Positions 1-8,643 of a stretch of DNA of 64,000 bases are shown in pieces. Made by a program: the position numbers and the translations under genes. The notes beneath the pieces were generated by a model. That model searched no databases, was not told the origin of the DNA, and saw only the letters and a program-made list of their open reading frames with translations. Source of the DNA: Sphingomonas endolithica. Lineage in GTDB: Bacteria > Pseudomonadota > Alphaproteobacteria > Sphingomonadales > Sphingomonadaceae. How positions within the stretch are numbered: position 1 is the stretch's first letter; every line of letters begins with the position of its first letter. Where the stretch lies: NCBI RefSeq assembly GCF_025231525.1, contig NZ_CP103057.1, forward strand, positions 434,001-498,000. Reading direction: 5' to 3'.

Positions 1-1
1 G

Positions 2-502
2 GTCTTTTCCTGTGCGCTGGGGATGAAGCTCGACGCCAGGAGCGCGCCCAAACTCGCAACGCTGTTTGCGCGCATGAATGATGGTGGCATGGTCGGCGGC
101 GCAAAGAGCGGCTTTGCGGTGAGACGTCCCTATCTCGACCAGCCCGGCGCGATCTGCGAGGCAAAGACCGACCATCTGGCGCGCAATGGCGATTATCCCT
201 CTGGCCACACCTCGACCGGCTGGTCGACGGCTCTCGTGCTTGCCGAACTCGTGCCCGAACGTGCAACCGCAATCCTGCGGCGCGGTCGGATCTATGGCGA
301 AAGCCGTTTCATTTGTGGATCGCATAGCCGCAGCGCGGTGGAGGCGGGATTTTTAGCGGGTAGCTCATTGGTCGCCGCCTGGCATAGCACGCCGGAATTT
401 CGCGCCGACGCGGGTGCCGCGCGCGCGGAGCTAGCGGCGCTGCGGGGCGTCGCATCGTCTCCGAACCCAGATCGCTGCTCTCGCGAGGCAAAGGCGGACT
501 GA
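2..502 (+). CDS. Class A (PAP2-type) acid phosphatase, 5' truncated by window edge
   Basis: The frame is open from base 2, so the gene begins before the window; 166 codons are visible and a signal peptide would lie upstream. The family consists of periplasmic non-specific acid phosphatases with the signature KX6RP - PSGH - SRX5HX3D. Seen here are K-SGFAVR-RP, then YPSGHTSTGWS, then SRFICGSHSRSA. The first two blocks and the catalytic His of the third are intact, but the last Asp of the third block is Ala. In the family that Asp assists the His nucleophile, so activity may be lost or changed. The usual CGVHWQSD context is also altered. The family assignment is firm; the activity is doubtful. 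Confidence 0.85.
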   Translation, partial: VFSCALGMKLDARSAPKLATLFARMNDGGMVGGAKSGFAVRRPYLDQPGAICEAKTDHLARNGDYPSGHTSTGWSTALVLAELVPERATAILRRGRIYGESRFICGSHSRSAVEAGFLAGSSLVAAWHSTPEFRADAGAARAELAALRGVASSPNPDRCSREAKAD

Positions 503-702
503 GTGGCACGGGCATCCGGACTATCGCAGCGTCACGTCAGACGGGCAGTCACGGTTCCTGCGGCCGGTCCGCAAGCGGGACGCATTAGCCGGAAATCTCC
601 GCGAATGAACGTCCGAACTTGGGAACTCAGAACTCCGCCGGTGGCGGCAAGTTGAGGACAGCGACAAGCCTGTCACTGTCGAATTGCGATAAGAGCTCAA
701 GT
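503..702. other. Intergenic, no supported gene
   Basis: This 200 bp gap separates the phosphatase stop from the stop of the minus-strand hydrolase. Short open frames exist on the minus strand but have no recognisable start context or protein features. I see no strong hairpin with a T-tract. Confidence 0.4.
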
Positions 703-1662
703 TCACTTGTGATCCACTTTGCCGAGCTCGGCCGCCTCATCCTTCAGGGCTAGACATGCGTTCTGCCAAGCGGGGTCGCCGGGGTATAAAGCAGAACGCA
801 GATATGCCCACGTCATGCGTTGCGTCGTGCCGAGACGATCAGGATCTTCATCGTCCGTCTCTTTGGCATCATAGCCGGCAATACCGCCCAGCCCGTGCTT
901 GGCCCCGAACAAGGTAAGCAGGCTGTCGGCGCCGGGAGCATGAAAAGGATCGGCATGCCAGTCGGCGCCGCGGGTCGTCAGGTGCGGGCTGACGTCTTCG
1001 TCGCCGAACACGACGAGGGACTTGGTCGTCATGGGTGAAAAGCCGAGGCTCAGTGCGGGATAGCGCAGCCCCATGGGTCCATCGAGATCCTCCCCGCGGC
1101 CCAGCCCGGCGAGCAACACGCCGGCCTTGATGCGGGGCTCCCGCATGTCGCGCCCGGCAGCCGGTTCGTCGGGGGAGGTCAATCTCGCCCCGAGCAGCAG
1201 GCTGACAGTGTGGCTGCCCAGCGAGTGACCGACAGCGGCAATCCGCTCGCGATCCATTCGGCCAGTGAGCACCGGCACTGTCGCGTCGATGGCTTGCAGC
1301 TGATCGACGATGCAGGTCAGTTCCTCGACGCGTTCCTGCCAGAAAAGAGGGCCGCCATGACCGTCAGGGGCAAGGCCGCCGACCTTAGAATTGGCGTGGG
1401 TCGGCTGGATGACGACGAAGCCATGCTCTGCCAGGAAGTTCGCGAGCGGGCCATAACCGTCCTTCGACGCGATGTAGAGCGACGGACCATGGCCGTGCGA
1501 CAGCAGGATGAGGGGAAGGTCACGACCGGTCGCCGGCGCGGTGATCCGGAGCTCGAGTGGCTGGTCCCGCCCGGGCATCGGCAGCGTCACCGGACTGATC
1601 GAAATCGTGGCGACCGCTGCGTTGATGGGGAGATGCCGCGCCTTGTCGATAAGGTTGTTCAT
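703..1662 (-). CDS. Alpha/beta hydrolase (PAF-acetylhydrolase/dienelactone-hydrolase-like)
   Basis: A 319-residue protein from the ATG at 1662 (MNNLIDKARH). The open frame continues upstream to 1803, but that stretch covers the operators and the divergent TetR start, so I chose the inner ATG. Visible are the oxyanion-loop segment LLSHGHG, the nucleophile elbow GHSLGS, a later FGDEDVSPHL that can supply the acid, and AKHGLGG with the likely catalytic His. The order fits a serine hydrolase of the chlorophyllase/PAF-acetylhydrolase-like group. No signal peptide is obvious, so a cytosolic esterase is likely; the substrate is unknown. It is divergent from a TetR gene with two dyads between them, so repression by that regulator is the simple model. 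Confidence 0.8.
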   Translation of the reverse strand: MNNLIDKARHLPINAAVATISISPVTLPMPGRDQPLELRITAPATGRDLPLILLSHGHGPSLYIASKDGYGPLANFLAEHGFVVIQPTHANSKVGGLAPDGHGGPLFWQERVEELTCIVDQLQAIDATVPVLTGRMDRERIAAVGHSLGSHTVSLLLGARLTSPDEPAAGRDMREPRIKAGVLLAGLGRGEDLDGPMGLRYPALSLGFSPMTTKSLVVFGDEDVSPHLTTRGADWHADPFHAPGADSLLTLFGAKHGLGGIAGYDAKETDDEDPDRLGTTQRMTWAYLRSALYPGDPAWQNACLALKDEAAELGKVDHK

Positions 1663-1719
1663 GGGTCGAATCTCGCTTCGTTGTTGGCAAGCCGGCAGGA
1701 GTTGGCTATCACGGCAAGT

Positions 1720-1732
1720 GGAGCGTTGCTCC
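1720..1732. promoter_or_regulatory. Candidate TetR operator 1
   Basis: The dyad GGAGCGTTGCTCC lies in the 121 bp gap between the divergent hydrolase and TetR genes. It shares its core GGAGC-N3-GCTCC with the longer dyad centred 28 bp downstream. Two matching dyads at a divergent TetR promoter are typical of autoregulation; the binding itself is inferred. Confidence 0.55.
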
Positions 1733-1744
1733 GCATTTGCTATC

Positions 1745-1763
1745 TGCGGAGCAATGCTCCGCA
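1745..1763. promoter_or_regulatory. Candidate TetR operator 2
   Basis: A perfect odd-length palindrome, TGCGGAGCAATGCTCCGCA, with 9 bp arms around one central base. It ends 20 bp before the TetR start codon, where bound repressor would block expression of its own gene. Confidence 0.6.
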
Positions 1764-1783
1764 TGGCAAGTACTTTCTGACGG

Positions 1784-2425
1784 ATGGGTTTTTTGACGGA
1801 CATTGTGGAAGCCGGCGGTGATGCAGAAGCCGCGCCAAAGCGGCGGGTGCGTGCTGATGCTCAGCGTAATGAGGATGCCGTGCTGGAAGCAGCCAAATCT
1901 CTCTTTGCGGAGGAGGGCGTCGATGCGACCGTCAGGCAGATCGCGGATCGCGCCGGGGTTGGGATGGGGACGCTCTACCGCCGCTTTCCAAAGCGGTCTG
2001 ACTTGATCGCGGCGGTGTTTCGCCGCGAGGTCGATGCGTGCGCGGCAGAAGCCGCGACGTTGGCTGCGCGCTATGGACCTGGAGAAGCGCTGGAACGCTG
2101 GCTAAAGCGTTACGCGCAATTCCTGGGCACGAAGAAGGGGCTCGCGGCAGCACTCCATTCTGGCGATCCGGCGTTCGACGCGCTGCCGGCCTATTTCCGT
2201 GCTCACTTCGAGCCCGCACTTGCCTGCCTGCTGGGTGCAGCGGCCGCAGCGGGGGAAGGACGGGACGACGTCGAGCCTTATGACCTTTTGCGCGCGATCG
2301 GGAATCTTGCCATGGCGACAGGCGAGGATGGCACGGCGCATGTCGGGCGAATCTTGGACCTGCTGATCGACGGTTTACGCCGCGGACAGCCGCCTGGGAC
2401 TGTCGCCGCAATTCGCCAAGATTAG
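1784..2425 (+). CDS. TetR/AcrR family transcriptional regulator
   Basis: 213 residues. The N-terminal helix-turn-helix is clear at about residues 25-75: AAKSLFAEEG, then TVRQIADRAGVGMGTLYRRF, then KRSDLIAAVF, the standard TetR_N layout. The C-terminal part is helical and Ala/Leu rich, as in ligand-binding domains of the family, and gives no ligand clue. A TTG at 1793 is an alternative start, because the first residues are not conserved-looking. It probably represses the divergent hydrolase gene and itself through the two dyads at 1720-1763. Confidence 0.88.
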   Translation: MGFLTDIVEAGGDAEAAPKRRVRADAQRNEDAVLEAAKSLFAEEGVDATVRQIADRAGVGMGTLYRRFPKRSDLIAAVFRREVDACAAEAATLAARYGPGEALERWLKRYAQFLGTKKGLAAALHSGDPAFDALPAYFRAHFEPALACLLGAAAAAGEGRDDVEPYDLLRAIGNLAMATGEDGTAHVGRILDLLIDGLRRGQPPGTVAAIRQD

Positions 2426-2522
2426 CCGTTCAAGCTGTGATTGTTGGGCTGTGATATCAGCCGGCTCGTCCGTGTTGGCGAACCAATGACGGAGCGGATC
2501 GCTCTGTTCGCACCCTGCCGCC

Positions 2523-4019
2523 TCAGCCCTCCCGTCGGGCCTGATCGTTATAGGCGCGGCGGAATTCCTTGGCGAAGACGTCCATGAAGGCCTCGTCCGA
2601 ACCCTGGGCGACGCCGCCAAACTCCTTCTGATAAGCTTGCCATAGCGCAGCATCGCGCGCGCCGGGCAGGATGCGTTCGAGCAGCCCGCCCGACTCGGCG
2701 CGGCTGCGGATCGCGGCGGGCGAGAAGCGGTCGAGCGTTGCCTTGAGCGCCCCCTGCATCGCGCGGAGCGTGGCCATCTGGTGCGATTGAAGATCGACAA
2801 AGGCATCCTCGATCGCGCGTTCGGCGTCCATGAAGCCGCGCTGTGGCGGATTGAGCAGCATGGCCAGCGCTTCTTCGGGCGTCCGCGCGAACTTGATCGG
2901 ATTGTTGCCGGCCGGATTGAAGGCGGTCGTCTCGGCGCCGAGCTGGGCTTTGGCCCGGGCGCGCGCTTCGACCATCACGACCAGGCCGGCGACCAGCCGG
3001 TGCAGCAGGCGACCGCTGCGGGCGAGCAGCGCGGGCGAGTGATCCTCGACCTGCGTCGGCGCCAGGCCAGCCCCGCTGACAAGCTGCTCGGCACCGGCGG
3101 GAGCCGCTGGCGCAGGCGGCGGGGACTGCGGTGTCGGGGATTGTTGTGTAGGTACTGCCGGTTCGGCTGGCGAAGCAGGCGCGCCCCAGCCATCGTTGGC
3201 GCCGAAACGTGCGATCTGCGGCGTCTCCGCCGGCAGCGCGGCGCGCGCGGCGGGCGGCGCCAGACCCAGCGGGTCGCGGGGCGGCTCGACCGGCTGGCCA
3301 AATCCGCCGCGTGCCCAATCGACCACATTGCCTTCGGCGATGCGCCCCCACACGTCGTCGGGGGAGGGGGCGGACGGGCGATCGGGCGCGGCGCTCGACC
3401 AGCCCGAGGCGGGTTCCGCCGCCGGGATCGGGGCGGACCAGGCCGAGGAGACCGGCGCCTCCACCGGCGCAACGGGGGCGGCCCAGCCACCGGACACGGG
3501 CGATGGCGACACGCGCGGCTGATCGGTGCGCGCAAGTGACGGGCCAAGCTGTGGTTGCCAGCCGGCGCTGGCACCAGACGGGGACGGCGCAGGCGAGGCC
3601 CAGCCGGAGGGCGACGCGGCTGGGCGTTCGGCGACGGCAGCACCGTCGTCCCAGCCACGCCAGGGCTGCGCTGCGGGCGGTTCTTCATCGCGGATTGCCG
3701 ATTGGCCGCTGAGCCTGGCGCCCACTTCATATTGGCCGATCTGTAGCACGTCGCCCTCGGCAATCCGGTGCGGTGAAGCGAGCCGTTCGCTGGCGCCGTT
3801 CAGGAAGGTGCCGTTGGTGCTGAGATCGGTCAGGACATAATGCTGCCCATCGAACGCCACTTCGCAATGCCGCGACGAGATGTGGTTGCGTGGGTCGGGC
3901 AGGCTCCAGTCGCAGGTCGGCGAGCGGCCGATCACCGCGCCGCGGCGATGCAGGACGAACTCGACCGGCATGCCATTGTCGAGCCCGGCGACATTGCGGA
4001 TCGCGAGGGTCAGAGTCAT
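2523..4019 (-). CDS. tagH: Type VI secretion FHA-domain protein TagH
   Basis: 498 residues in three parts. Residues 1-105 form an FHA domain with the phosphothreonine-binding signature GRSPTCDW, SSRHCEV and LSTNGTFLN. A long Pro/Ala/Ser-rich linker follows. From about residue 330 comes the C-terminal domain specific to T6SS FHA proteins, with FNPAGNNPIKF and PEEALAMLL near its start and EFRRAYNDQ at its end. In known systems this protein is phosphorylated by PpkA, dephosphorylated by PppA and triggers assembly. Both partner genes are present at 43-45.7 kb. The start overlaps the upstream gene's stop by 4 bases (ATGA), so it is translationally coupled in a vgrG operon. Confidence 0.93.
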   Translation of the reverse strand: MTLTLAIRNVAGLDNGMPVEFVLHRRGAVIGRSPTCDWSLPDPRNHISSRHCEVAFDGQHYVLTDLSTNGTFLNGASERLASPHRIAEGDVLQIGQYEVGARLSGQSAIRDEEPPAAQPWRGWDDGAAVAERPAASPSGWASPAPSPSGASAGWQPQLGPSLARTDQPRVSPSPVSGGWAAPVAPVEAPVSSAWSAPIPAAEPASGWSSAAPDRPSAPSPDDVWGRIAEGNVVDWARGGFGQPVEPPRDPLGLAPPAARAALPAETPQIARFGANDGWGAPASPAEPAVPTQQSPTPQSPPPAPAAPAGAEQLVSGAGLAPTQVEDHSPALLARSGRLLHRLVAGLVVMVEARARAKAQLGAETTAFNPAGNNPIKFARTPEEALAMLLNPPQRGFMDAERAIEDAFVDLQSHQMATLRAMQGALKATLDRFSPAAIRSRAESGGLLERILPGARDAALWQAYQKEFGGVAQGSDEAFMDVFAKEFRRAYNDQARREG

Positions 4020-4594
4020 GCCGCTGTCAGCGCCGGCAATCCGCCTTCCGCCGCACGTTCGGCCAGCGCCAAGGCGCTGCCGAGGACCGTGGCGGGTGCG
4101 TCCGTCCGAAACGCCGCGGACTTTACTGCTGCAACGGCGTAACGCAGGCAGGCCTCGGGTGGTGCGAGCAGAGGCGGCATGCCCGGATCGGCGATCGATC
4201 CGCCCGAATAATATACCGCCAGGCCGAGGCGATGTTCGGCGCTGCGCGGATTGGCCGCCAGCGCGGCGACCTGCGTCGCTCGGCGGTTGGCGTCGCTCGG
4301 CTCGTCGAGCCAGCGCAGCGCATGGTCGAGCGCCAGCCGGTCACGCACCGGCAATTCACGCACGCGGGATTCGCGGTCGAGCACCTGCGCCGCCCACGCC
4401 ACTGCCTCCAGCCGAGGCAGCGCGTGCCCGATATAATCGACCGCATCGGCTGCACTGCCGTTCCCTTTGATCGCGACATAGCCGGCCTGAACGTCGATCG
4501 CGTCGTCGGGCAATTCGCTCTCGTCCAGATCGCCGTCCAGCAGCAACGCCACTTGCCGCGCCTGGGTAAGTTTGATCGCAGGCCAGGGGTTCAT
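4016..4594 (-). CDS. Uncharacterised T6SS-linked protein between vgrG and tagH
   Basis: 192 residues, with no signal peptide or membrane segment. The composition is Ala-rich and helical, with a central WLDEPSDANRRATQVAALAA stretch and a conserved-looking LAVYYSGGSIA. It resembles small T6SS-neighbourhood proteins carried under a DUF label (possibly DUF6931), which I could not confirm. Start and stop both overlap neighbours by ATGA, so it is made in step with VgrG and TagH. A chaperone or adaptor role for VgrG or its cargo is possible but is inference from position only. Confidence 0.7.
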   Translation of the reverse strand: MNPWPAIKLTQARQVALLLDGDLDESELPDDAIDVQAGYVAIKGNGSAADAVDYIGHALPRLEAVAWAAQVLDRESRVRELPVRDRLALDHALRWLDEPSDANRRATQVAALAANPRSAEHRLGLAVYYSGGSIADPGMPPLLAPPEACLRYAVAAVKSAAFRTDAPATVLGSALALAERAAEGGLPALTAA

Positions 4595-6552
4595 GGATTG
4601 ATCATCGTCTTGACGCCCTTGAGCAACAGCTGCGCACCCGCCTTCACGACGGTGTTCATCCCCCGGACCAGCATATCGAGCTTACCGGTGATGTAGACGT
4701 TGTCGGCACTGATGCTGATCGCGTCCTTCGTCATGAAGATGCGCGACTGCCCGACCTCGATCAGGATGCTTTGTCCGGCTTGCACGACCAACGTCTGGCC
4801 GACCTTCAGCGTATCGTTGATATGGACCTCGGTCAGGCGATTGTTGCCGATCTTGCCATGTTCGTCATTGCCGATCTCGGACTTGCGGTCATGACCGACA
4901 ATCTCTTCCTGGCAATGGCCGACATGATGCGTCTGATCGAACCGGACGCGCACGTTCTGGTCGCGTTCGGCGTGGACGAACATCTCCTCGACCCCGCCTT
5001 TGTCCTCGAAGCGGATCTCGTTGGCGCCCGGCGCGCCGGTGTCGAGCGCGCGTGCTTGGGGATATTGGCCGGCATCGCCGTAGCGCTGCGTCCGCCACAG
5101 CGCGCGCGTCTTGTTCGCCGGGAGCGGGTAGATCGGCATGTGCGATTTGTTGAACACACGCCCGACGACCAGCGGGCGATCGGGATCGCCGTTGAGGAAA
5201 TCGACGAGCACTTCATGCCCGACACGCGGCAGGATCAGATTGCCGAGCCCGCCGGTCTGCGACACGCGGATCCAGCAGGTGGATTTCTCGCCCGGCGTGG
5301 TACCGCGGTCCCAGTGGAAGCGTACCTTCACCCGGCCATATTCGTCGGTGTAGATCGTCTCGCCGGCCGGCCCGGTGACGATCGCGGATTCGAGGCCCTG
5401 TACCACCGGCCGCTCCGTGGTCTGCGGCGCCTGGAACACGGTATCGGCCGGGATTGCGTCGAAGCGGACGTTATACTCCACTTCGTCTTCCTGCTCGCCC
5501 GAACGATAGGTTTCGGCGGCGATGCTGTGATAGGTGGAGGTGATCAGGTAGGATGCATTCATCCGGTCCGCGGGGTGCCCGGTAACCGAGACCGTCGACC
5601 CGCAGGACAGGCCGCTCGCCTGCGACGTGCCCGAAAAGACCCGGCGATTGGCGCGCAGCCCGTCCAGGATGGTGCGGCTGCGGTCCTGTCCGGTCTTTTC
5701 CTGGTCCTCGCGCCCGGTCTTCTCGCGCGTGTAGCGCCCCGGATACAGGAAGATCTCGCGATCGTCGCGCGGGTGGTTTCCTTCGGCGGCATGAACGGCG
5801 GTCAACGGCTTATCGGGCGATTCGAAGTCGAAGTCGCGGTAAGTGACCTTGCTTTCCGCGCTGGTCGTCACGCGCTCGGTGAAACTCTGCAGGTGGGATG
5901 CCGGCTTGGTGAAGCGGGCCGTGGATTCCGCCGCGAACACCGACACCGAATTGGGATTGTATTCGAGCTTGGCGGGCGTGCCCGGCTTGTGGCCCTGCGG
6001 CCCTTCGCACAACACCATCACGTGCCGATCGGCATCGTGGCGGAAGTAATAATAGATGCCTTCTTCCTCCATCAACCGGGAGGCGAAGGTAAAGTCACTC
6101 TCGCGATACTGCACCGTATAGCCGCGCGTGACCCGCGGCTTACTCAGGCGCGAATAGTCGACGTCCGAAACGCCGGCGGCTTCGAACACCTGCTTGATGA
6201 TCTGGACCGCAGTCAGATCCTGGAAGATCGCCATGTCACGATTTTGTGACAGGAAGTAGGTCCAGGGCTGCAGCGTCAGACGATAGTGATGGCCGCTCGT
6301 GCTTTCCTTGCCATATTCCGAGGAGACGATCAGACCATGAAAGTGCCGCAGCACCTGATCGTCTTCGAGCACCGTCAGGGCGGTCGGTTTGCCGAGATGC
6401 GGCTGCAGATCGATCTCTAATGGCGAGATGATCTGGGCTGTTACCAGGAAAGGGCGGCTCAACGCCTCCGTGCTTTCGATTCGCTCCAGTACGACCTGTT
6501 CGCCGACATCGATCGACATCTGGGTCAAACGGGATGTCGCGCTTGACACCAT
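4591..6552 (-). CDS. vgrG: VgrG (TssI) spike protein
   Basis: 653 residues from the ATG at 6552, which is preceded by AAGGAG at good spacing; the frame extends further up to 6630 but without an RBS. The gp27-like part runs from the N-terminus (RPFLVTAQI, then the SDFTFASRLMEEEGIYYYF signature). The gp5/OB part follows, with GRVKVRFHWDRG, PRVGHEVLVDFLNGDPDRP and VVGRVFN, and then a C-terminal beta-helix ending near MINP. No extra effector domain is fused, so this is a structural, non-evolved VgrG forming the spike at the tip of the Hcp tube. It leads a minus-strand operon with the small protein and tagH. Confidence 0.96.
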   Translation of the reverse strand: MVSSATSRLTQMSIDVGEQVVLERIESTEALSRPFLVTAQIISPLEIDLQPHLGKPTALTVLEDDQVLRHFHGLIVSSEYGKESTSGHHYRLTLQPWTYFLSQNRDMAIFQDLTAVQIIKQVFEAAGVSDVDYSRLSKPRVTRGYTVQYRESDFTFASRLMEEEGIYYYFRHDADRHVMVLCEGPQGHKPGTPAKLEYNPNSVSVFAAESTARFTKPASHLQSFTERVTTSAESKVTYRDFDFESPDKPLTAVHAAEGNHPRDDREIFLYPGRYTREKTGREDQEKTGQDRSRTILDGLRANRRVFSGTSQASGLSCGSTVSVTGHPADRMNASYLITSTYHSIAAETYRSGEQEDEVEYNVRFDAIPADTVFQAPQTTERPVVQGLESAIVTGPAGETIYTDEYGRVKVRFHWDRGTTPGEKSTCWIRVSQTGGLGNLILPRVGHEVLVDFLNGDPDRPLVVGRVFNKSHMPIYPLPANKTRALWRTQRYGDAGQYPQARALDTGAPGANEIRFEDKGGVEEMFVHAERDQNVRVRFDQTHHVGHCQEEIVGHDRKSEIGNDEHGKIGNNRLTEVHINDTLKVGQTLVVQAGQSILIEVGQSRIFMTKDAISISADNVYITGKLDMLVRGMNTVVKAGAQLLLKGVKTMINP

Positions 6553-6766
6553 CGGACTCCTTCGCACCGGTAGTGACCGTGGCGGACACTGTACGGCATC
6601 GTCAATACAGAGGCCGCTGAAAGCGCACAACCACGATCGGCGTTTACTGGTGACACCGCTAAAACACTATTGTTGACGGTCGCTTAATCATGCCAACTTG
6701 CAGCTTCACGACGTTGCGCTTAGGCTAAGTGAATAGAGCGTGGTGCTGTCGGTCGGAGAATACGAC
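6553..6766. promoter_or_regulatory. Divergent promoter region of the two T6SS operons
   Basis: A 214 bp AT-richer gap between vgrG (minus) and the OmpA-domain gene (plus). It must hold the start signals of both operons. TTGACG at 6673-6678 is a possible plus-strand -35 element, but I find no convincing -10 at the right distance and no clear sigma-54 element. No protein-coding frame is supported. Confidence 0.4.
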
Positions 6767-7513
6767 ATGGGCTTCCTATCGTTACGGTTGGCGTTGACCG
6801 GATCGGTCATGCTGGCGATGCCGGCATTGGCCGAGCAGCCGAAATCCAAGCCCCTCCCGAGTGTCGAGGGCTATGTGTGCACCTTCACCGGCAAGTGCGG
6901 ACCGGAATCGGACGAGGCGACGGTCACGCGCGACGCGCCTCCAACCAAGGGATTCCGCCTGGCAAGGCCGTCGGCCGACAACAATGGTCCGTCGATCAGT
7001 GCGCCGCGCGCCAATGCCGTGGCGACACCCGCCCGGGCAGGTCGGCGCGACTATCGTGGTGACGCCGGACGGCGCAGCTCGGCGCGTGAGGCGGCGTGGA
7101 TGGCGCGGAACTCGGCGAAGCCGGCCTATAGCGAAGCGCAGGCGCGCCAATATGGCAACGGCGCCGCCGGTACGGCACGCCGCGCCGACCTGATGATCGG
7201 TTTCGAGCTCAATTCTGCGACGATCAGCAGCGAGGGCAGGGCGTCGGCGGCGATCTTCGCGCAATCGATGCTGCGGCCGGAATTGTCGGGCAAGCGCTTC
7301 GTCATCGAAGGTCATACCGATCTGCGCGGCGGGCGGGCGCTCAACATGGCATTGTCGGCGCGGCGTGCGCAGGCAGTGGCCGATTTCCTGGCATCACGCG
7401 GCGTGGACCGGTCGCGGCTGGTGGCGCGCGGGGTTGGGCCGGATGTGCCGCTCAGCGGACACCGCGCGAGCGACCCGCAGAACCGCCGCGTCGAAGCCGC
7501 ACTGCTGCCCTGA
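6767..7513 (+). CDS. OmpA-family peptidoglycan-binding protein, T6SS-linked
   Basis: 248 residues from the ATG at 6767, preceded by GGAGAA at 6755-6760; a GTG at 6740 is in frame but has a worse context. The N-terminus is a signal peptide ending near PALA-EQ. The middle is low complexity and charged. From about residue 140 there is an OmpA C-terminal domain: FELNSATISSEG, IEGHTDLRGG, NMALSARRAQAVADFL and DPQNRRVE. This fold binds diaminopimelate in peptidoglycan. It opens the tssA-tssH operon, so it may anchor the machine to the wall. A lipobox is not visible, so it is probably a soluble periplasmic or outer-membrane-associated protein. Confidence 0.85.
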   Translation: MGFLSLRLALTGSVMLAMPALAEQPKSKPLPSVEGYVCTFTGKCGPESDEATVTRDAPPTKGFRLARPSADNNGPSISAPRANAVATPARAGRRDYRGDAGRRSSAREAAWMARNSAKPAYSEAQARQYGNGAAGTARRADLMIGFELNSATISSEGRASAAIFAQSMLRPELSGKRFVIEGHTDLRGGRALNMALSARRAQAVADFLASRGVDRSRLVARGVGPDVPLSGHRASDPQNRRVEAALLP

Positions 7514-7544
7514 GCATAATGGTGGCTCGCAAAGGTAAACGACC

Positions 7545-8558
7545 GTGAGCACGGCCCTTGGCGTTTTGCTGGCGCCGGTGTCGGACGACGCGCCGGCCGG
7601 GCCGGACTTGTCCTATGATGCCGAGCGGCAGGCAATCGAGCAGGCGTTCGAGACGCAGGGTTATTCGTCGGAACTGGACGAGAATGTCGACTGGCGCGAG
7701 ACGCTCAGGCTGATCGAGGCGCAGAGCGCACGCACCAAGGACGTGTGGCTGGCCGTCTACATGGCGCGCGCCGGTACGCGTATCGGATCGCTCGAGACGG
7801 TCGAGACGGGTTGTGCGTTGCTCGCTGGCCTGTTCGAGCAATATTGGGACAGCGTGCACCCGACGCTGGAGGAATACGGGCTGCAAGGACGCAAGGGCGC
7901 TTGTGAATCGCTCACGCGGATCGCCGAGTTCCTGCGGCCGTTGCAGCAGACCATGCTGATCGAACATCCTAGGCTCGGCAGCTATTCGGGCGACGACTTT
8001 GCCCGTTTTGCGCGTGACGGCGAGAGCGCCGAGGGCTTCGGGATGTTTCGTGCCGCGATGGCCGACACGTCGCTGGAAACGCTGCAGGCGATCGTGTCGC
8101 GGCTGGAAGCTATCGACGATGCATTGCGGCGGGCCGATGCGGTGGTGAGCGTGCATGCTGCGGCGACCGGCGATCTGGGGACCAATTTCGCGCCGACGCT
8201 CGAGGCAATTGCCGCGATCCGACGAGCGATCCTGCCCTATATGGGCGCGAGCGTCTCGCCGGAGGCGGACAGCGACGTAGCAGACGTCAGCGAAAGCGAC
8301 GATGCCGGCAGCAACTCGGCCCGTGCGCCCGGCCGTATCGACAGTCGTGAAGACGTGATGCGGGCACTGGATGCGATCGGCGACTATTATCAGCGCCGCG
8401 AGCCTTCCAGTCCAATCCCGATCGCATTGCGCCGCATCCGTGGCTGGATCTCGATGGATTTCATGGCGATCCTCAAGGATATCGCGCCGAGCAGCGTCAG
8501 CGATGTCGGCGCCGTCTTGGTCGCCCGGGTAGACGATTCGGGCTATTCGGACATGTAG
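7545..8558 (+). CDS. tssA: TssA, T6SS tail-assembly cap protein (ImpA-type)
   Basis: 337 residues starting with GTG, with AAAGG upstream. The N-terminal ImpA domain is clear: LLAPVSDDAPAGPDLSYD at the start, then WLAVYMARA and LAGLFEQYWDSVHPTL. The C-terminal region, with RREPSSPIPIALRRIRGWI, is the conserved tail of short TssA proteins. TssA primes the baseplate and coordinates tube and sheath polymerisation in the cytoplasm. It follows the OmpA-domain gene by 31 bp and precedes tssB by 85 bp. Confidence 0.93.
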   Translation: MSTALGVLLAPVSDDAPAGPDLSYDAERQAIEQAFETQGYSSELDENVDWRETLRLIEAQSARTKDVWLAVYMARAGTRIGSLETVETGCALLAGLFEQYWDSVHPTLEEYGLQGRKGACESLTRIAEFLRPLQQTMLIEHPRLGSYSGDDFARFARDGESAEGFGMFRAAMADTSLETLQAIVSRLEAIDDALRRADAVVSVHAAATGDLGTNFAPTLEAIAAIRRAILPYMGASVSPEADSDVADVSESDDAGSNSARAPGRIDSREDVMRALDAIGDYYQRREPSSPIPIALRRIRGWISMDFMAILKDIAPSSVSDVGAVLVARVDDSGYSDM

Positions 8559-8577
8559 TGCAACAAAGTCGTTTCGG

Positions 8578-8606
8578 TTGGAGCTAAATTCGTTTCTGGG
8601 TATTAT
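8578..8606 (+). promoter_or_regulatory. Putative internal promoter before tssB
   Basis: TTGGAG (8578-8583) and TATTAT (8601-8606) are separated by exactly 17 bp within the AT-rich 85 bp tssA-tssB gap. The -10 matches 5 of 6 consensus bases, the -35 only 3 of 6. An extra promoter here would raise expression of sheath and Hcp, which are needed in many copies. This is a weak prediction. Confidence 0.35.
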
Positions 8607-8643
8607 GGCTAAGCCGATTTTTTAAATCGAAGGGGACGTTAGG

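Noticed and set aside
521..706. 61-residue minus-strand frame after the phosphatase gene
   Set aside because: No ribosome site, signal or domain, and composition like random GC-rich sequence.
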